NCBI RefSeq assembly: GCF_002309535.1
Contig: NZ_CP023275.1
Location: 992,001 to 1,056,000 of the forward strand
DNA length: 64,000 bases
Reading direction: 5' to 3'
Source: Sulfurospirillum diekertiae
GTDB taxonomy: Bacteria; Campylobacterota; Campylobacteria; Campylobacterales; Sulfurospirillaceae
Shown: in pieces, positions 10,111-18,198 of the stretch
Position numbering within the stretch: position 1 is the stretch's first letter
Layout: the number at the start of each line of letters is the position of its first letter
Position numbers and translations under genes: made by a program
The notes under the pieces: generated by a model
Databases searched by the model: none
What the model saw: the letters and a program-made list of their open reading frames with translations, nothing else
What the model was told of the DNA's origin: nothing

Positions 10111-10647
10111 ATGAAACTATTAGATATGACACGAAAATACGGTAATGCAACCTATGGTTATCCCTTGGAACCCTATGAAGTTCCAGAAGGATTCCGTGGG
10201 AAGCCTTCGTATGATTATGAAAAATGTATTGGCTGTACTGCGTGTGCAGTCGCTTGTCCTTCCAATGCGATCAATGTCAAACTCAATGCAAAGAAAGACA
10301 AATTGGTTTGGGAGTTTGACTGTGCGAGGTGCATTTTTTGTGGGCGTTGTGACGAAGTATGTCCTACCAATGCCGTCATGCTCTCCAAAGAGTTTGAAAT
10401 GGCAGTCAAGTTTAACAAAGAAGACTTGAAGGAGAGAGGTGAGCTTGAGTTGCAGCATTGTGAGGTTTGCCACAAGCCATTTACGACTAAAAAACTGATT
10501 GCTTATGATCTTGAACGCCTCAAAAGAGTAGGGTGGAGTGAAGAGACACTTGATGCAAAAACGCATTACATTCGTACGTGTCAAGAGTGTAAAAAGAACA
10601 TTGTGGTTGAACAGACTAATAGATCGTTTGGAAAGGCTCAAAAATGA
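10111..10647 (+). CDS. hyfH: Hydrogenase ferredoxin-like subunit (HyfH/HycF, NuoI-like)
   Basis: A 178-residue protein with two [4Fe-4S] motifs, CIGCTACAVACP and CARCIFCGRCDEVCP, that carries electrons between the HycB-like protein and the small subunit. The C-terminal third has two extra CxxC pairs (CEVC and CQEC), also seen in HycF-type proteins. ATG 10111 is taken over GTG 10108 because GGAG at 10101-10104 is better spaced for it. The last bases overlap hyfI by ATGA. Confidence 0.92.
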   Translation: MKLLDMTRKYGNATYGYPLEPYEVPEGFRGKPSYDYEKCIGCTACAVACPSNAINVKLNAKKDKLVWEFDCARCIFCGRCDEVCPTNAVMLSKEFEMAVKFNKEDLKERGELELQHCEVCHKPFTTKKLIAYDLERLKRVGWSEETLDAKTHYIRTCQECKKNIVVEQTNRSFGKAQK

Positions 10648-11468
10648 GTAAAACATATATTGTGCCCGATGAAATAGCAATAGCTAATTCCGTAGAAGCA
10701 AAATTAGAGCACCTTAAAAATATCAAAGGAAGCTTTAGTGTTTACAGAGTGGATTGTGGCTCATGCAATGGGTGTGAGATCGAAATTTTTGCGGCGATTA
10801 CCCCAATGTGGGATCCTGAACGTTTCGGCTTTAAGTTAGTGCCAAGTCCAAGGCATGCGGATATTTTAGTGTGTACTGGGCCTTTAACACGTCAGATGTA
10901 CTATCCACTTTTACGTGCGTATGAAGCGACACCTGATCCTAAAGTAGTGGTTGCTATTGGTGCATGTGGTAGCAGTGGTGGTATTTTCCATGATGCGTAC
11001 AGTGTTTGGGGTGGTATTGATAAAGTGATTCCTGTGGATGTGTATATCCCTGGATGCCCGCCACACCCCGCAACCATTATTCATGGTTTGGCAACGGCTT
11101 TGGGAATTTTGGATCAAAAATTATCATACAAAATTCATGCAAATGGTTCCAATCAATCACCTGTAATCCAAGAGTCTCTCTTGGGTGATGTTTTATTTGA
11201 ACGTGATGTCTTAGCGGAAGCAAAACTGTTGATGGGTTATCTTTTTGGACGCAAACTATACGACAAATACATCGCAGCACTCAAAGAGTCTCCAGACATT
11301 AAAGATACCGTCAAAACACGTATAGCAATGGAACGTTTGACGCGTGAAGAAGAAGACAAAAGGTATCAAGAGTGTATGCAAACGATTCATAATAAAATTT
11401 ACCTTTCTCACATGCGAAAGTTTCAAGCCATTGATGATGGTGATCGTATGGATTTAAAAAACAATTAG
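10644..11468 (+). CDS. hyfI: Group 4 NiFe-hydrogenase small subunit (HyfI/HycG, NuoB-like)
   Basis: A 274-residue small subunit carrying the proximal [4Fe-4S] cluster. The ligands are CGSCNGCEIE, CTGP..., GACGSSGG and PGCPPHP in the order expected for NuoB-like proteins. The four-base overlap with hyfH indicates translational coupling. A C-terminal charged extension after residue 180 is longer than in NuoB but common in HyfI/HycG. Confidence 0.94.
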   Translation: MSKTYIVPDEIAIANSVEAKLEHLKNIKGSFSVYRVDCGSCNGCEIEIFAAITPMWDPERFGFKLVPSPRHADILVCTGPLTRQMYYPLLRAYEATPDPKVVVAIGACGSSGGIFHDAYSVWGGIDKVIPVDVYIPGCPPHPATIIHGLATALGILDQKLSYKIHANGSNQSPVIQESLLGDVLFERDVLAEAKLLMGYLFGRKLYDKYIAALKESPDIKDTVKTRIAMERLTREEEDKRYQECMQTIHNKIYLSHMRKFQAIDDGDRMDLKNN

Positions 11469-11486
11469 AGAGATGAAGGAAATAAG

Positions 11487-11834
11487 ATGATTAATGTATG
11501 CAGATTAACCAGAAGACATACCGATGCTACTTCTCAAAATATGCCTAGAGAGTTAGAACAGGTCAAAATCTTTTCCCTCAGTATCGGGCATGGAATTGGA
11601 ACGGTTGATTTTGTGGAAACGATTGAAACGATTGAAGAAGATGAATATGATCAAATGTTGAAGGAGTGTGGAGAGTATGCCCAATTCAAGTTAGGAAATT
11701 TGAGTCAATATTTTGAAATAGAAGTTTTTCCCGAACATGCACAGAAACTACATCATGAAATGCCAGAGTGCTTTTTAAAAGAGCTTTTTGGAACACTGCA
11801 TGAAGGGTATGTCATTTTAAGGAAAAGTTTATGA
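11487..11834 (+). CDS. HycH-like formate hydrogenlyase maturation protein
   Basis: A 115-residue soluble protein. It opens MINVCRLTRRHTDA and contains a GHGIGTVDFVETIE stretch resembling the HycH/HyfJ family, an accessory factor for maturation of the hydrogenase large subunit. Its position between hyfI and the protease gene matches hycH in E. coli. It overlaps hycI by four bases (ATGA). Confidence 0.75.
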   Translation: MINVCRLTRRHTDATSQNMPRELEQVKIFSLSIGHGIGTVDFVETIETIEEDEYDQMLKECGEYAQFKLGNLSQYFEIEVFPEHAQKLHHEMPECFLKELFGTLHEGYVILRKSL

Positions 11835-12289
11835 AGAAAGCACTTTTAACCATTGGAAACACGTTACGCGGAGATGATGGTGTCACAACATATCTAGGAC
11901 ATCTTGTCGAAAAAGAAAAAATAGGGTGGAACGTCTTTTATGGAGATGACACTCCTGAGAGTCAATTTCATGCCTTGCGAGCATTTTCTCCCGATGTTAT
12001 CGTGGTTGCAGATGCAATGACAGGTATAAACGTAGGGAGTGTTGAGGTCATTGATATTAGCGATGATCGCGATTACATGTACTCAACGCACAATTTACCG
12101 ATGCCTATACTTTTAAGTTATTTAAGGGGCTTTTGTGGTGTTGTCCTTTTTTTAGGACTCAATGTAGATATTGAAAAGGTACTCGAAATAAACCCTTCAC
12201 TTTCAGAAGAGGCACAAGCAACCGCTCGAAGAGCTTTAATCAAAATGCTTGAAATAGATGCAATTTTCGATGAACAAATGATTAGCTAA
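11831..12289 (+). CDS. hycI: Hydrogenase maturation endopeptidase (HycI-type)
   Basis: A 152-residue protease of the HycI/HybD family that trims the C-terminal peptide of the large subunit after nickel insertion. The N terminus LLTIGNTLRGDDGVT contains the conserved GN-LRGDD nickel-sensing aspartate, and VVADAMTG and the STHNLPM histidine region follow as in HycI. It overlaps the hycH-like gene and precedes focA by 11 bases. Its expected substrate is the HyfG tail encoded at the 3' end of hyfG. Confidence 0.9.
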   Translation: MKKALLTIGNTLRGDDGVTTYLGHLVEKEKIGWNVFYGDDTPESQFHALRAFSPDVIVVADAMTGINVGSVEVIDISDDRDYMYSTHNLPMPILLSYLRGFCGVVLFLGLNVDIEKVLEINPSLSEEAQATARRALIKMLEIDAIFDEQMIS

Positions 12290-12300
12290 AGGAGTTTAGT

Positions 12301-13155
12301 ATGTTATCACCAGCAGAAACAGCACAGTCCTTATCAGGAGGACTTAGACATAAAGCATTAATGCCTTTAATCAGTGTTACTTTTTTATCGATCATGGCGG
12401 GAAGTTCAATTGCCTTAGGTGACGTTTTTTGGGCACATTCAACCGTCGGTGTTGCCAAAGCAGCGGGACCTGGTATCGCCAATTTTATTGGTGGTATTGC
12501 CTTCTCCGTTGGTTTGATGATGGTTGTCTTCTTTGGAGGGCATCTTTTCACAAGTTCTGTCATGTCAGGTGTTTCAACCTACGATCGCAAATTACCGATT
12601 GGTAAAATGGCCGCTTATTGGGTTTGGGTTTGGGTTTTTAACTTTGTTGGTGCGCTTTTGACGGCTTATATGTACTATGAATCTCGTTTACCTCTCAATT
12701 ATGATGGTGAGATTTTAAAGCACTTTGTTGCACTCGGGGCTGGAAAAATGACACTTAGTTTTGAAGCAGCCTTTATCCGAGGTATTTTTTGTAATGTTTT
12801 TGTGTGTATGGCTATTTGGGCTTCTACTGCTGCTGAAGATACTGCCGGTAAAATCCTTGCTATCTGTTTTATTGTCGGCGCCTTTGTTGCTTCTGGATAT
12901 GAGCACTGCGTTGCCAACATGTTTATTGTTTCCGAAGCTCTTTTTGCAAAAGCACATTATCTTCTCGCGGTAGGGGGTGATATGGAAGCACTTTCTCATT
13001 TGACGCATACCTCCATTGCTAATCTTGAAGCGCTGAATATAACAAACTTTTTTGTTAAAAATTTACTTCCAGTTACCTTGGGCAATATCTGTGGTGGTCT
13101 TTTCTTTGTTGGATTAATTGGATTCATGTCGCATAAACCAGATATGAATCATTAA
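12301..13155 (+). CDS. focA: Formate channel of the FNT family (FocA-like)
   Basis: A 284-residue FNT-family membrane protein with six hydrophobic segments. The recognisable blocks are SIMAGSSIALGDVFW, FGGHLFTSSVM and GYEHCVANMF, the last containing the conserved central histidine of the pore. It is the last gene before the terminator at 13159-13182 and shares the operon, so it presumably imports formate for FdhF. Nitrite specificity within the FNT family is possible but the context favours formate. Confidence 0.88.
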   Translation: MLSPAETAQSLSGGLRHKALMPLISVTFLSIMAGSSIALGDVFWAHSTVGVAKAAGPGIANFIGGIAFSVGLMMVVFFGGHLFTSSVMSGVSTYDRKLPIGKMAAYWVWVWVFNFVGALLTAYMYYESRLPLNYDGEILKHFVALGAGKMTLSFEAAFIRGIFCNVFVCMAIWASTAAEDTAGKILAICFIVGAFVASGYEHCVANMFIVSEALFAKAHYLLAVGGDMEALSHLTHTSIANLEALNITNFFVKNLLPVTLGNICGGLFFVGLIGFMSHKPDMNH

Positions 13156-13158
13156 TGC

Positions 13159-13182
13159 AAAAGCCCTCTTTTGAGGGCTTTT
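13159..13182 (+). terminator. Intrinsic terminator of the formate hydrogenlyase operon
   Basis: A perfect inverted repeat, AAAAGCCCTC - TTTT - GAGGGCTTTT, lies 4 bases after the focA stop and is followed by a short U-rich end. It closes the plus-strand operon. Confidence 0.9.
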
Positions 13183-13203
13183 ACAAAAATATAAAAGCGA
13201 GAA

Positions 13204-13455
13204 ATGACAATGTTTGAGCAAGAACTTAATGTCAAAAGAAATCAAAGGGTTCACTCTCATGTGATGCGTGAGACTCTTTTTATCTCCCTTTTAGCCATGT
13301 ATCCAATGGCTAAGGAAGATGGCATTAAAAGTTACTCTACGCAGACTACAGATAGAGGTTCGTACGATAAGTTTTATCACTACAGTGTTGATAAAAATAA
13401 ACGTCAAAAAATAGAGCTATGGAATAAAAAATATGCACTCAATTCATGCTTTTAA
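13204..13455 (+). CDS. Small protein of unknown function upstream of second fdhF
   Basis: An 83-residue frame beginning MTMFEQELNVKRNQ (an alternative start MFEQ lies two codons on). It has a weakly hydrophobic patch ETLFISLLAMYPM and a basic C-terminal half. I do not recognise a family. It lies between the focA terminator and the second fdhF in the same orientation. It could be a small accessory gene of the dehydrogenase or a decayed remnant; the codon pattern alone does not decide. Confidence 0.4.
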   Translation: MTMFEQELNVKRNQRVHSHVMRETLFISLLAMYPMAKEDGIKSYSTQTTDRGSYDKFYHYSVDKNKRQKIELWNKKYALNSCF

Positions 13456-13473
13456 ATCTTTACATGTAAAGAT
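13456..13473. repeat. TTTACATGTAAA-type palindrome (18-bp perfect form)
   Basis: ATCTTTACATGTAAAGAT is a perfect 18-bp palindrome centred on the 12-mer that recurs across the window. It begins right after the stop codon of the small gene. Confidence 0.8.
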
Positions 13474-13507
13474 CTTTTAATAGGAGAAAGTGCACTAACT
13501 TTTGATA

Positions 13508-13534
13508 GCAAATATGCCAATTTTGCATATTTGC
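13508..13534 (+). promoter_or_regulatory. Inverted repeat upstream of second fdhF
   Basis: GCAAATATGC - CAATTTT - GCATATTTGC forms a perfect 10-bp inverted repeat about 70 bases before the fdhF start. It has no following T run, so an operator or mRNA leader hairpin is as likely as a terminator. The stretch 13535-13603 also holds GAGGAGGAG, but no gene longer than 11 codons follows it before fdhF. Confidence 0.45.
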
Positions 13535-13603
13535 AAGAGGAGGAGTGGATGTAATGAAACCTGAACAAATAAGTCAAAAAATTAAATGAATGAAAGGAAA
13601 AAA

Positions 13604-15847
13604 ATGAGTACATCACGTGTTATATGTCCTTATTGTGGAACTGGATGTAATGTTGATTTACATGTAGAAAACAATAAGATCATGAGTGCAAATGGTACCA
13701 AAGACCATCCTGTTAATGACTCACAGTTGTGTCTTAAAGGACTTTATGGTTGGGATTATGTTGGAGCGAACGATCGGTTGAAAAACCCATTGATTCGCAA
13801 AAAAGATGGACAATTTTCCAGAGATGGAGAATTTGTAGAGGCTTCATGGGATGAGGCACTTGATTTGGTTGTTTCCAAATTTAAAGAATCCATTGAAAAA
13901 TATGGCAAGCGTTCTATCGCAGGTAACTTCTCAGCACGTTGTACATTGGAAGAAAATTATGTCTCACAAAAATTGATGAGAGTTGCCATAGGAAACAATA
14001 ACGTAGACCACTGTGCTCGCGTTTGACATGCACCTACAGTAGCCGGTTTGGCTAAAACAATAGGTAACGGTGCAGCAACCAACAGCTTTACAGAAATTGG
14101 TTTATACAGTAATTGTATCTTAATGATAGGCTCAAATCCAGAGAATGGTCATCCGATTGCGGCGATGCATATTCAAAGAGCATTAGATCGTGGTGCTAAA
14201 CTGATCGTGATTGATCCAATATTAACTGAAATGGCACAAAAAGCGGATGTTCATATCCAATTACCACCTGAACATAACATTCCAATTATCAATGCTATGC
14301 TTCATTACATCATTGCCAATGACTTATGTGACAATGAGTTTATTGAAAAATATACTACGGGATTTGATTACGTTAAAGAGACCGTCAAAGAGTATAGTCC
14401 TGAGTTTGTCTCTCACATGACAGGCGTACCTCAAGCGTTAATTGAAAAAGCGGCGCATTTGTATGCGACGATCAAACCAGCCGCACTTACCCATGGTATG
14501 GGTGTCACTCACTTTAATCATGGTGTTGGCAATGTCTTTGATGTATCGAATTTATTTTTATGTACCGGTAATATTGGAGAACTTGGTTCTGGGGATTATC
14601 CGCTTCGTGGACAACAAAATGTTCAAGGTGCCTGCGATATGGCTGTACTTCCCAACATTTTCCCGAACCTAAAACCTGTGACAGATCCAGAAGCACGCGC
14701 ATTTTTTGAAAAAATGTGGGAGTGTAAACTGGATGATAAAATTGGCGTGCATAAAACACAAGTGCCCGATGCGATTATGAGTGGCGAAGTGAAAGTGTTC
14801 TATACCATTGGTGAAAACCCAGTAATTTCAGAGCCTAACACCAATCACTTCTTAAAAGGGTTAGCGCATCTTGATTTTTATGTCGTTCAAGATATCTTTT
14901 TAACCGAAACCGCACTCAAAGCAGACGTGGTGCTTCCTGCGGTATGTGGTCCAGAAAAAGATGGTTGTTATGCCAATGCAGAACGTCGTGTTCAACGTAA
15001 CCATAAAGCCGTTGATGCGGTGGGTAATGTGAAACAAGATTGGCAGATTATTTGTGAAATTGCAAAACGTCTGGGTGCTAAAGGCTTTGATTATAAAAAT
15101 CCTGAAGAGATTTGGGAAGAGGTCAGAGTTGCCGATCCTGCACGCTATGGTGGTATGAGTTATGATCGTTTAGAAAAAGAGCATGGTTTGCATTGGCCGT
15201 GTCCAACATTGGTTCACCCTGGTACGCCTTCGATGTATATGGATAAAAAATTCTATACACCGGATCAAAAAGCACGTTTTGCACCGGTTGTGTTTGTGGA
15301 TGATAAAAGCAAAATACCAGCGGCGCAAAAAGCGTTGGCTGAGAGGTTAAAACTTCCTGAGGGCTATCCGCATATGGCAGGTTCCGTGGATGAAAAAGCC
15401 GATAAAGAGTATCCAATCGAGCTTTTAACGACTCGAAAAGTGTACCAGTATACGGTCGGTACCATGACACGAAAATCTCCTGCACTTGAGTGTGGAGCTG
15501 ATCTTCACGGCCCTGCGGCTGAGATCAATCCAATAACTGCGGCAGAGTATGACGTGGAAGAGGGTGATTTTGTAGCGATTGAAAGCAGGTATGGTTCGAT
15601 TGCCATTAAAGTTGAAGTCACCGAAGTTGTGCCTAAAAATGTGATGCAGATGGCATTTCACTATTGGGAGGGACACTCCAATGAGCTCACCAGTAATGGT
15701 GTCGATCCTATCTCGTTAACGCCAACCTACAAAGCGGCGGTGAAGATGAAAAAGATCACGTCAGAGGAGTATTTTGCGACGCTGATGGAAAAAAGAGAGA
15801 AGTTTTATTCTCAAAAAATTATCTATTACGACGCGCATCATCATTAA
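13604..15847 (+). CDS. fdhF: Second selenocysteine formate dehydrogenase H (FdhF paralogue)
   Basis: A paralogue of the first FdhF, with the same CPYCGTGC cluster motif and DHCAR-U-HAPTV active site. The in-frame TGA is at 14024-14026, giving a 747-residue product with Sec at 141. I start it at ATG 13604, because AAAGGA lies directly upstream and inside the longer frame beginning at 13586. The C terminus ends in a His-rich tail (YDAHHH). It stands alone, without its own ferredoxin or hydrogenase genes, between two hairpin terminators. It may substitute for the first FdhF in the hydrogenlyase or serve another acceptor; the sequence does not tell which. Confidence 0.93.
14024..14056 (+). promoter_or_regulatory. 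bSECIS element of second fdhF
   Basis: After the TGA codon the hairpin TAGCC (14040-14044) - GGTTT - GGCTA (14050-14054) forms at the same distance as in the first fdhF. Compared with that copy, one stem pair changes from U-A to C-G with pairing preserved and the loop unchanged. Confidence 0.8.
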
Positions 15848-15857
15848 GCCTTTAACA

Positions 15858-15884
15858 ATGTGAGATACAGTCTGTATCTCACAT
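15858..15884 (+). terminator. Hairpin after second fdhF
   Basis: A long, nearly loop-free inverted repeat, ATGTGAGATACA - GTC - TGTATCTCACAT, begins 11 bases after the fdhF stop. The stem is strong but no uridine run follows it, so termination may be weak or Rho-assisted. Confidence 0.75.
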
Positions 15885-16066
15885 GTTGAGTGTGATAGTG
15901 TATTAGATGATCTCTTGCAAAAAATCAAATTTAAATTCAAGGGGAAAAAGAGACGATTTTCACGTCAATTTTTTTATAAGCTTTGTTGCGTTAACATACT
16001 TCAAAATCAGATTCTTAAAATTATGTTAAATAATAAAAATAATAAAGATTATATGATGAATGTCAA
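15885..16066. other. AT-rich intergenic stretch left of the integrated element
   Basis: No gene is visible here. Two points stand out. The bottom strand of 16015-16030 reads TTTAACATAATTTTAA, one mismatch from a sequence upstream of mccA. The last bases, ATGAATGTCAA at 16056-16066, are repeated exactly at the start of the mcc response regulator on the far side of the element. It may therefore be the original upstream region of the mcc locus. Confidence 0.4.
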
Positions 16067-16121
16067 GGGGTAAAGGGTGTTTTTTTGAAAGATTTTGATT
16101 TTTTTGAAGTTTTAAGAGGAA

Positions 16122-16139
16122 AGAGGCTTTTAAGCCTCT
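16122..16139 (-). terminator. Terminator of the leftmost element operon
   Basis: AGAGGCTT - TT - AAGCCTCT is a perfect inverted repeat overlapping the stop codon of the minus-strand 74-codon gene. On the minus strand it is followed by TTCCTCTT. Confidence 0.7.
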
Positions 16140-16362
16140 AACCTTGTTTTTGAGCGAATTGAGTGATAAGCATATCGAGCTTAGCATCAATTCTAACGAT
16201 CATTTCGTGCTTTTCTTTTGCTTCGTTTTGTTTTTCCCATAGGTTAACGACATCCAACTCTAAACGTTTTACTCGTTCTTTAAGAGTTGCGATAACTGTA
16301 ACAACTACGACAAGCTGACAACCAACAGCCAAACCAAAAGACAACCACTCTTGAAAAGTCAT
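16138..16362 (-). CDS. Small membrane protein with coiled coil, holin/XhlA-like
   Basis: A 74-residue protein with one transmembrane helix at about residues 8-27 (GLAVGCQLVVVVTVIATL) followed by a charged heptad-like region to the end. The architecture resembles phage holins or haemolysin XhlA-type lysis accessories, though no family motif proves it. It overlaps the preceding gene by one base and is the last gene of a three-gene unit. A role with the M15 peptidase in lysis is inferred. Confidence 0.6.
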   Translation of the reverse strand: MTFQEWLSFGLAVGCQLVVVVTVIATLKERVKRLELDVVNLWEKQNEAKEKHEMIVRIDAKLDMLITQFAQKQG

Positions 16363-16697
16363 TACGCTACGCTTCTCATGCTGATGATTGAGATATTATC
16401 CGCTTTGACACCGTTAAATGTCAAACCAGTAAGAGCGGTATAAATTTCATCTTCACTTTTGTTTGATTTAACAGCCATTGAAAGATACGTTTTTAACCCC
16501 AGAGTGTTTGAGATCACAACATTTACAAGATTGTAAGGTGATGGTGTATCCGTACCAGTTGTGGAATTTAAAGCATATCCAACATATTCGCCTTCAAGAA
16601 AAGAAGCACAAAAAGCACTTGCAACCGTATCATCGCATGGAAGATTAAACGAACTTGTTTTTGCACCAAGTTTATTTTTAATTAATGTTTGTCCCAT
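16362..16697 (-). CDS. Unknown element protein, 111 aa
   Basis: A soluble protein of 111 residues starting MGQTLIKNKLGAK, rich in Ser, Thr, Asn and Val with predicted beta character and no transmembrane segment. AAAGAGG lies upstream of the start. It abuts the 117-residue gene and is similar to it in size. I do not recognise the family. Its strong ribosome site and promoter-proximal place fit a virion or DNA-binding protein, but this is speculative. Confidence 0.6.
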   Translation of the reverse strand: MGQTLIKNKLGAKTSSFNLPCDDTVASAFCASFLEGEYVGYALNSTTGTDTPSPYNLVNVVISNTLGLKTYLSMAVKSNKSEDEIYTALTGLTFNGVKADNISIISMRSVA

Positions 16698-16699
16698 TG

Positions 16700-17053
16700 T
16701 TATGCCTCTTTCTTGTCATAGAATAAGTTTGAATAGTCACATTTTGTTGAAGACTTAAAGCTCTCATCAAATTGACCGATCACAGCCGTTTGAATTTCAG
16801 CGAAAGATTTTGTAGCTTTAACGTGAGGAATAGACACGCTAGCACTTTGTCTTTGACCGCTAAGATATTTTTTGCCTACACTAAACTTTTTAGCGTTGAG
16901 AACCGCAGGATTAGCAGTTGTGCCACCCTCAAATTTTTGCTCATAAAAAGATAATTCACCCTCTAAGATTGCGCCTAAAGTTGTCATATCCGCCACACTA
17001 CCTGAAGCCGAAACAGTATTGACGTTTCTACCGGCAATTTTTTGTTTGATCAT
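16700..17053 (-). CDS. Unknown element protein, 117 aa
   Basis: A soluble protein beginning MIKQKIAGRNVNT. ATG 17053 is chosen because AAAGG precedes it; the frame is open 11 codons further upstream. It contains KYLSGQRQSASVSIPHVKA and ends with acidic and lysine-rich residues. There is no transmembrane segment and no recognised family. It is the first gene after the minus-strand promoter at 17099-17125 and is followed by the 111-aa and 74-aa genes. Confidence 0.6.
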   Translation of the reverse strand: MIKQKIAGRNVNTVSASGSVADMTTLGAILEGELSFYEQKFEGGTTANPAVLNAKKFSVGKKYLSGQRQSASVSIPHVKATKSFAEIQTAVIGQFDESFKSSTKCDYSNLFYDKKEA

Positions 17054-17098
17054 TGGTTTACCTTTGCGTTTGATTTTGTTTTGCAAAACATGGGAAGA

Positions 17099-17125
17099 AG
17101 TTTAAAAGTTTTTTTGAAATGTCAA
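17099..17125 (-). promoter_or_regulatory. Element promoter (minus strand), TTGACA-15-TAAACT
   Basis: On the minus strand TTGACATTTCA is followed by a 15-base spacer and TAAACT. The block from the -35 to the -10 is nearly the same as in the promoter at 19892-19918. Confidence 0.55.
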
Positions 17126-17174
17126 TATAGGTGTTTCAAAACAACGAAAAGAAGAGACTTAGAGATAAGTCATA

Positions 17175-17201
17175 TTGACATTTCATTTTTAAAATTATCA
17201 T
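17175..17201 (+). promoter_or_regulatory. Element promoter (plus strand), TTGACA-15-TATCAT
   Basis: TTGACATTTCA with a 15-base spacer and TATCAT drives the divergent 86-codon gene. It mirrors the minus-strand promoter 50 bases away; ATGTCAATAT and ATATTGACAT form an inverted pair across the divergent region. Confidence 0.55.
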
Positions 17202-17235
17202 TCAAATCATATTTAAGATAAAAAAAGGGGGAAAA

Positions 17236-17496
17236 ATGGCAGTATCTGCAACAGATTGTCAAACGTTTTTAAAAAGTAGTTTTGGATTAAAAAATGTCAC
17301 GAGTACAACATTAAGTGAGTTACGATGTCTTACATGTGGAAAAATAGCTTATCAATCAGGGAGCTACGTTTATTGTAAAAGCAATATAACGGCACACAGA
17401 AAAACAAACCTAGATTATGCAATAGCTATCACAAAAAATAAAGCCGACCTAGTAAAAGCTTTAGAAAATTATACATTTACAGATACAGCAATGTAA
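17236..17496 (+). CDS. Small CxxC protein, only plus-strand gene of the element
   Basis: An 86-residue protein with LRCLTCGK and VYCKS near its middle, a partial zinc-ribbon-like cysteine set, and an otherwise polar sequence. AAAGGGGGAAAA precedes ATG 17236. It is transcribed against all other element genes from its own promoter, the usual place for a regulator or establishment protein. No family recognised. Confidence 0.6.
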   Translation: MAVSATDCQTFLKSSFGLKNVTSTTLSELRCLTCGKIAYQSGSYVYCKSNITAHRKTNLDYAIAITKNKADLVKALENYTFTDTAM

Positions 17497-17513
17497 AAGA
17501 GAGGGAGCTCACG

Positions 17514-17834
17514 CTCCACCGCTTAGTCACTTAACGATTGTTGAGATATAAAAGCAAAGAGCGGGCTTTTAAGGTGGAGTTTGTGAAATTTTATGTATTT
17601 TTGAGAGTGTTTGGCGTTCGAATCTGCCACTCAGTTTAGACGTGTGTTTTGGCGCAAAGCGCACTTTTTGGTCGGGGCTATCATTAACCAAAAGTGGGAC
17701 ATAGTCCCATTCTTGGTTAATGCCCCTTATACCCTAGCGGGTGGCGGGAGCTTTATTTTTAAAGCTTTAACTTTGTTAAGTTTGGATTCTGCGTTTGACA
17801 AAGAGAAAGAGAGGCGTGAGCCTACATGTAGGCT
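17514..17834. other. Hairpin-rich noncoding region, candidate origin/packaging signal
   Basis: This stretch between the convergent ends of the plus-strand gene and the minus-strand operon is dense in secondary structure. CTCCACC (17514-17520) pairs with GGTGGAG (17573-17579) around an inner AAAAGC/GCTTTT stem. GGGGC (17674-17678) to GACAT pairs with ATAGTC to GCCCC (17726), an arm of about 20 pairs with a 3-base loop and a 4-base bulge. AGCCTACATGTAGGCT (17819-17834) is a perfect palindrome. Such clusters mark the intergenic region of rolling-circle phages and plasmids. The nick site is not identified. An 80-codon frame crossing these hairpins is judged spurious. Confidence 0.55.
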
Positions 17835-17839
17835 AATCT

Positions 17840-18196
17840 CTAAGACCTTTTGAACAATCCAGTCACAATGCTTGTTATGTTAAAACCACCTACCTCTAAA
17901 TGGTTACGACATGAAAGAGCTATATCACCCTCATTTTTATTTAACTTGACATTATTAAGCACGATCTGATGACTCATATTTGCATTCGTTTTAATAATGC
18001 CTTTGAATACAGCCCAGTAACCGAAATCATCTATTGGAGATTGAGTATCATCCGAGTATTCTATCTTTAAAATCTCACTCACTTTCATGGTCGTTAATTC
18101 ATTAAAAAAAGCTAGACAATCGGCTACACTTTTAGCTTCAACTTGATTTGTAATCGTTCTACGTCCTTGTTTTAATTGCACTCTATAAATTGGCAT
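17840..18196 (-). CDS. Unknown element protein, 118 aa
   Basis: A 118-residue soluble protein opening MPIYRVQLKQGRRTITNQVEAKSVADCLAFF, which looks like a small alpha/beta domain. It has no transmembrane segment or recognised family. The start lies 2 bases after the stop of the 298-residue gene, so the two are probably co-translated. It is the last gene before the hairpin region. Confidence 0.6.
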   Translation of the reverse strand: MPIYRVQLKQGRRTITNQVEAKSVADCLAFFNELTTMKVSEILKIEYSDDTQSPIDDFGYWAVFKGIIKTNANMSHQIVLNNVKLNKNEGDIALSCRNHLEVGGFNITSIVTGLFKRS

Positions 18197-18198
18197 TT

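Noticed and set aside
10120-10680. A 186-codon minus-strand frame opposite hyfH
   Set aside because: It lies entirely on the reverse of a well-supported ferredoxin gene and shows no family features; a shadow frame.
13535-13592. Possible small gene starting at the ATG near 13554 (MKPEQISQKIK)
   Set aside because: Only 11 codons, no homology and no conserved context; the ribosome-site-like GAGGAGGAG before it is noted but not sufficient.
17611-17853. An 80-codon plus-strand frame between the CxxC gene and the minus-strand operon
   Set aside because: It runs through the large hairpins of the origin-like region, has no ribosome site and an odd composition; structure, not coding, explains the sequence.
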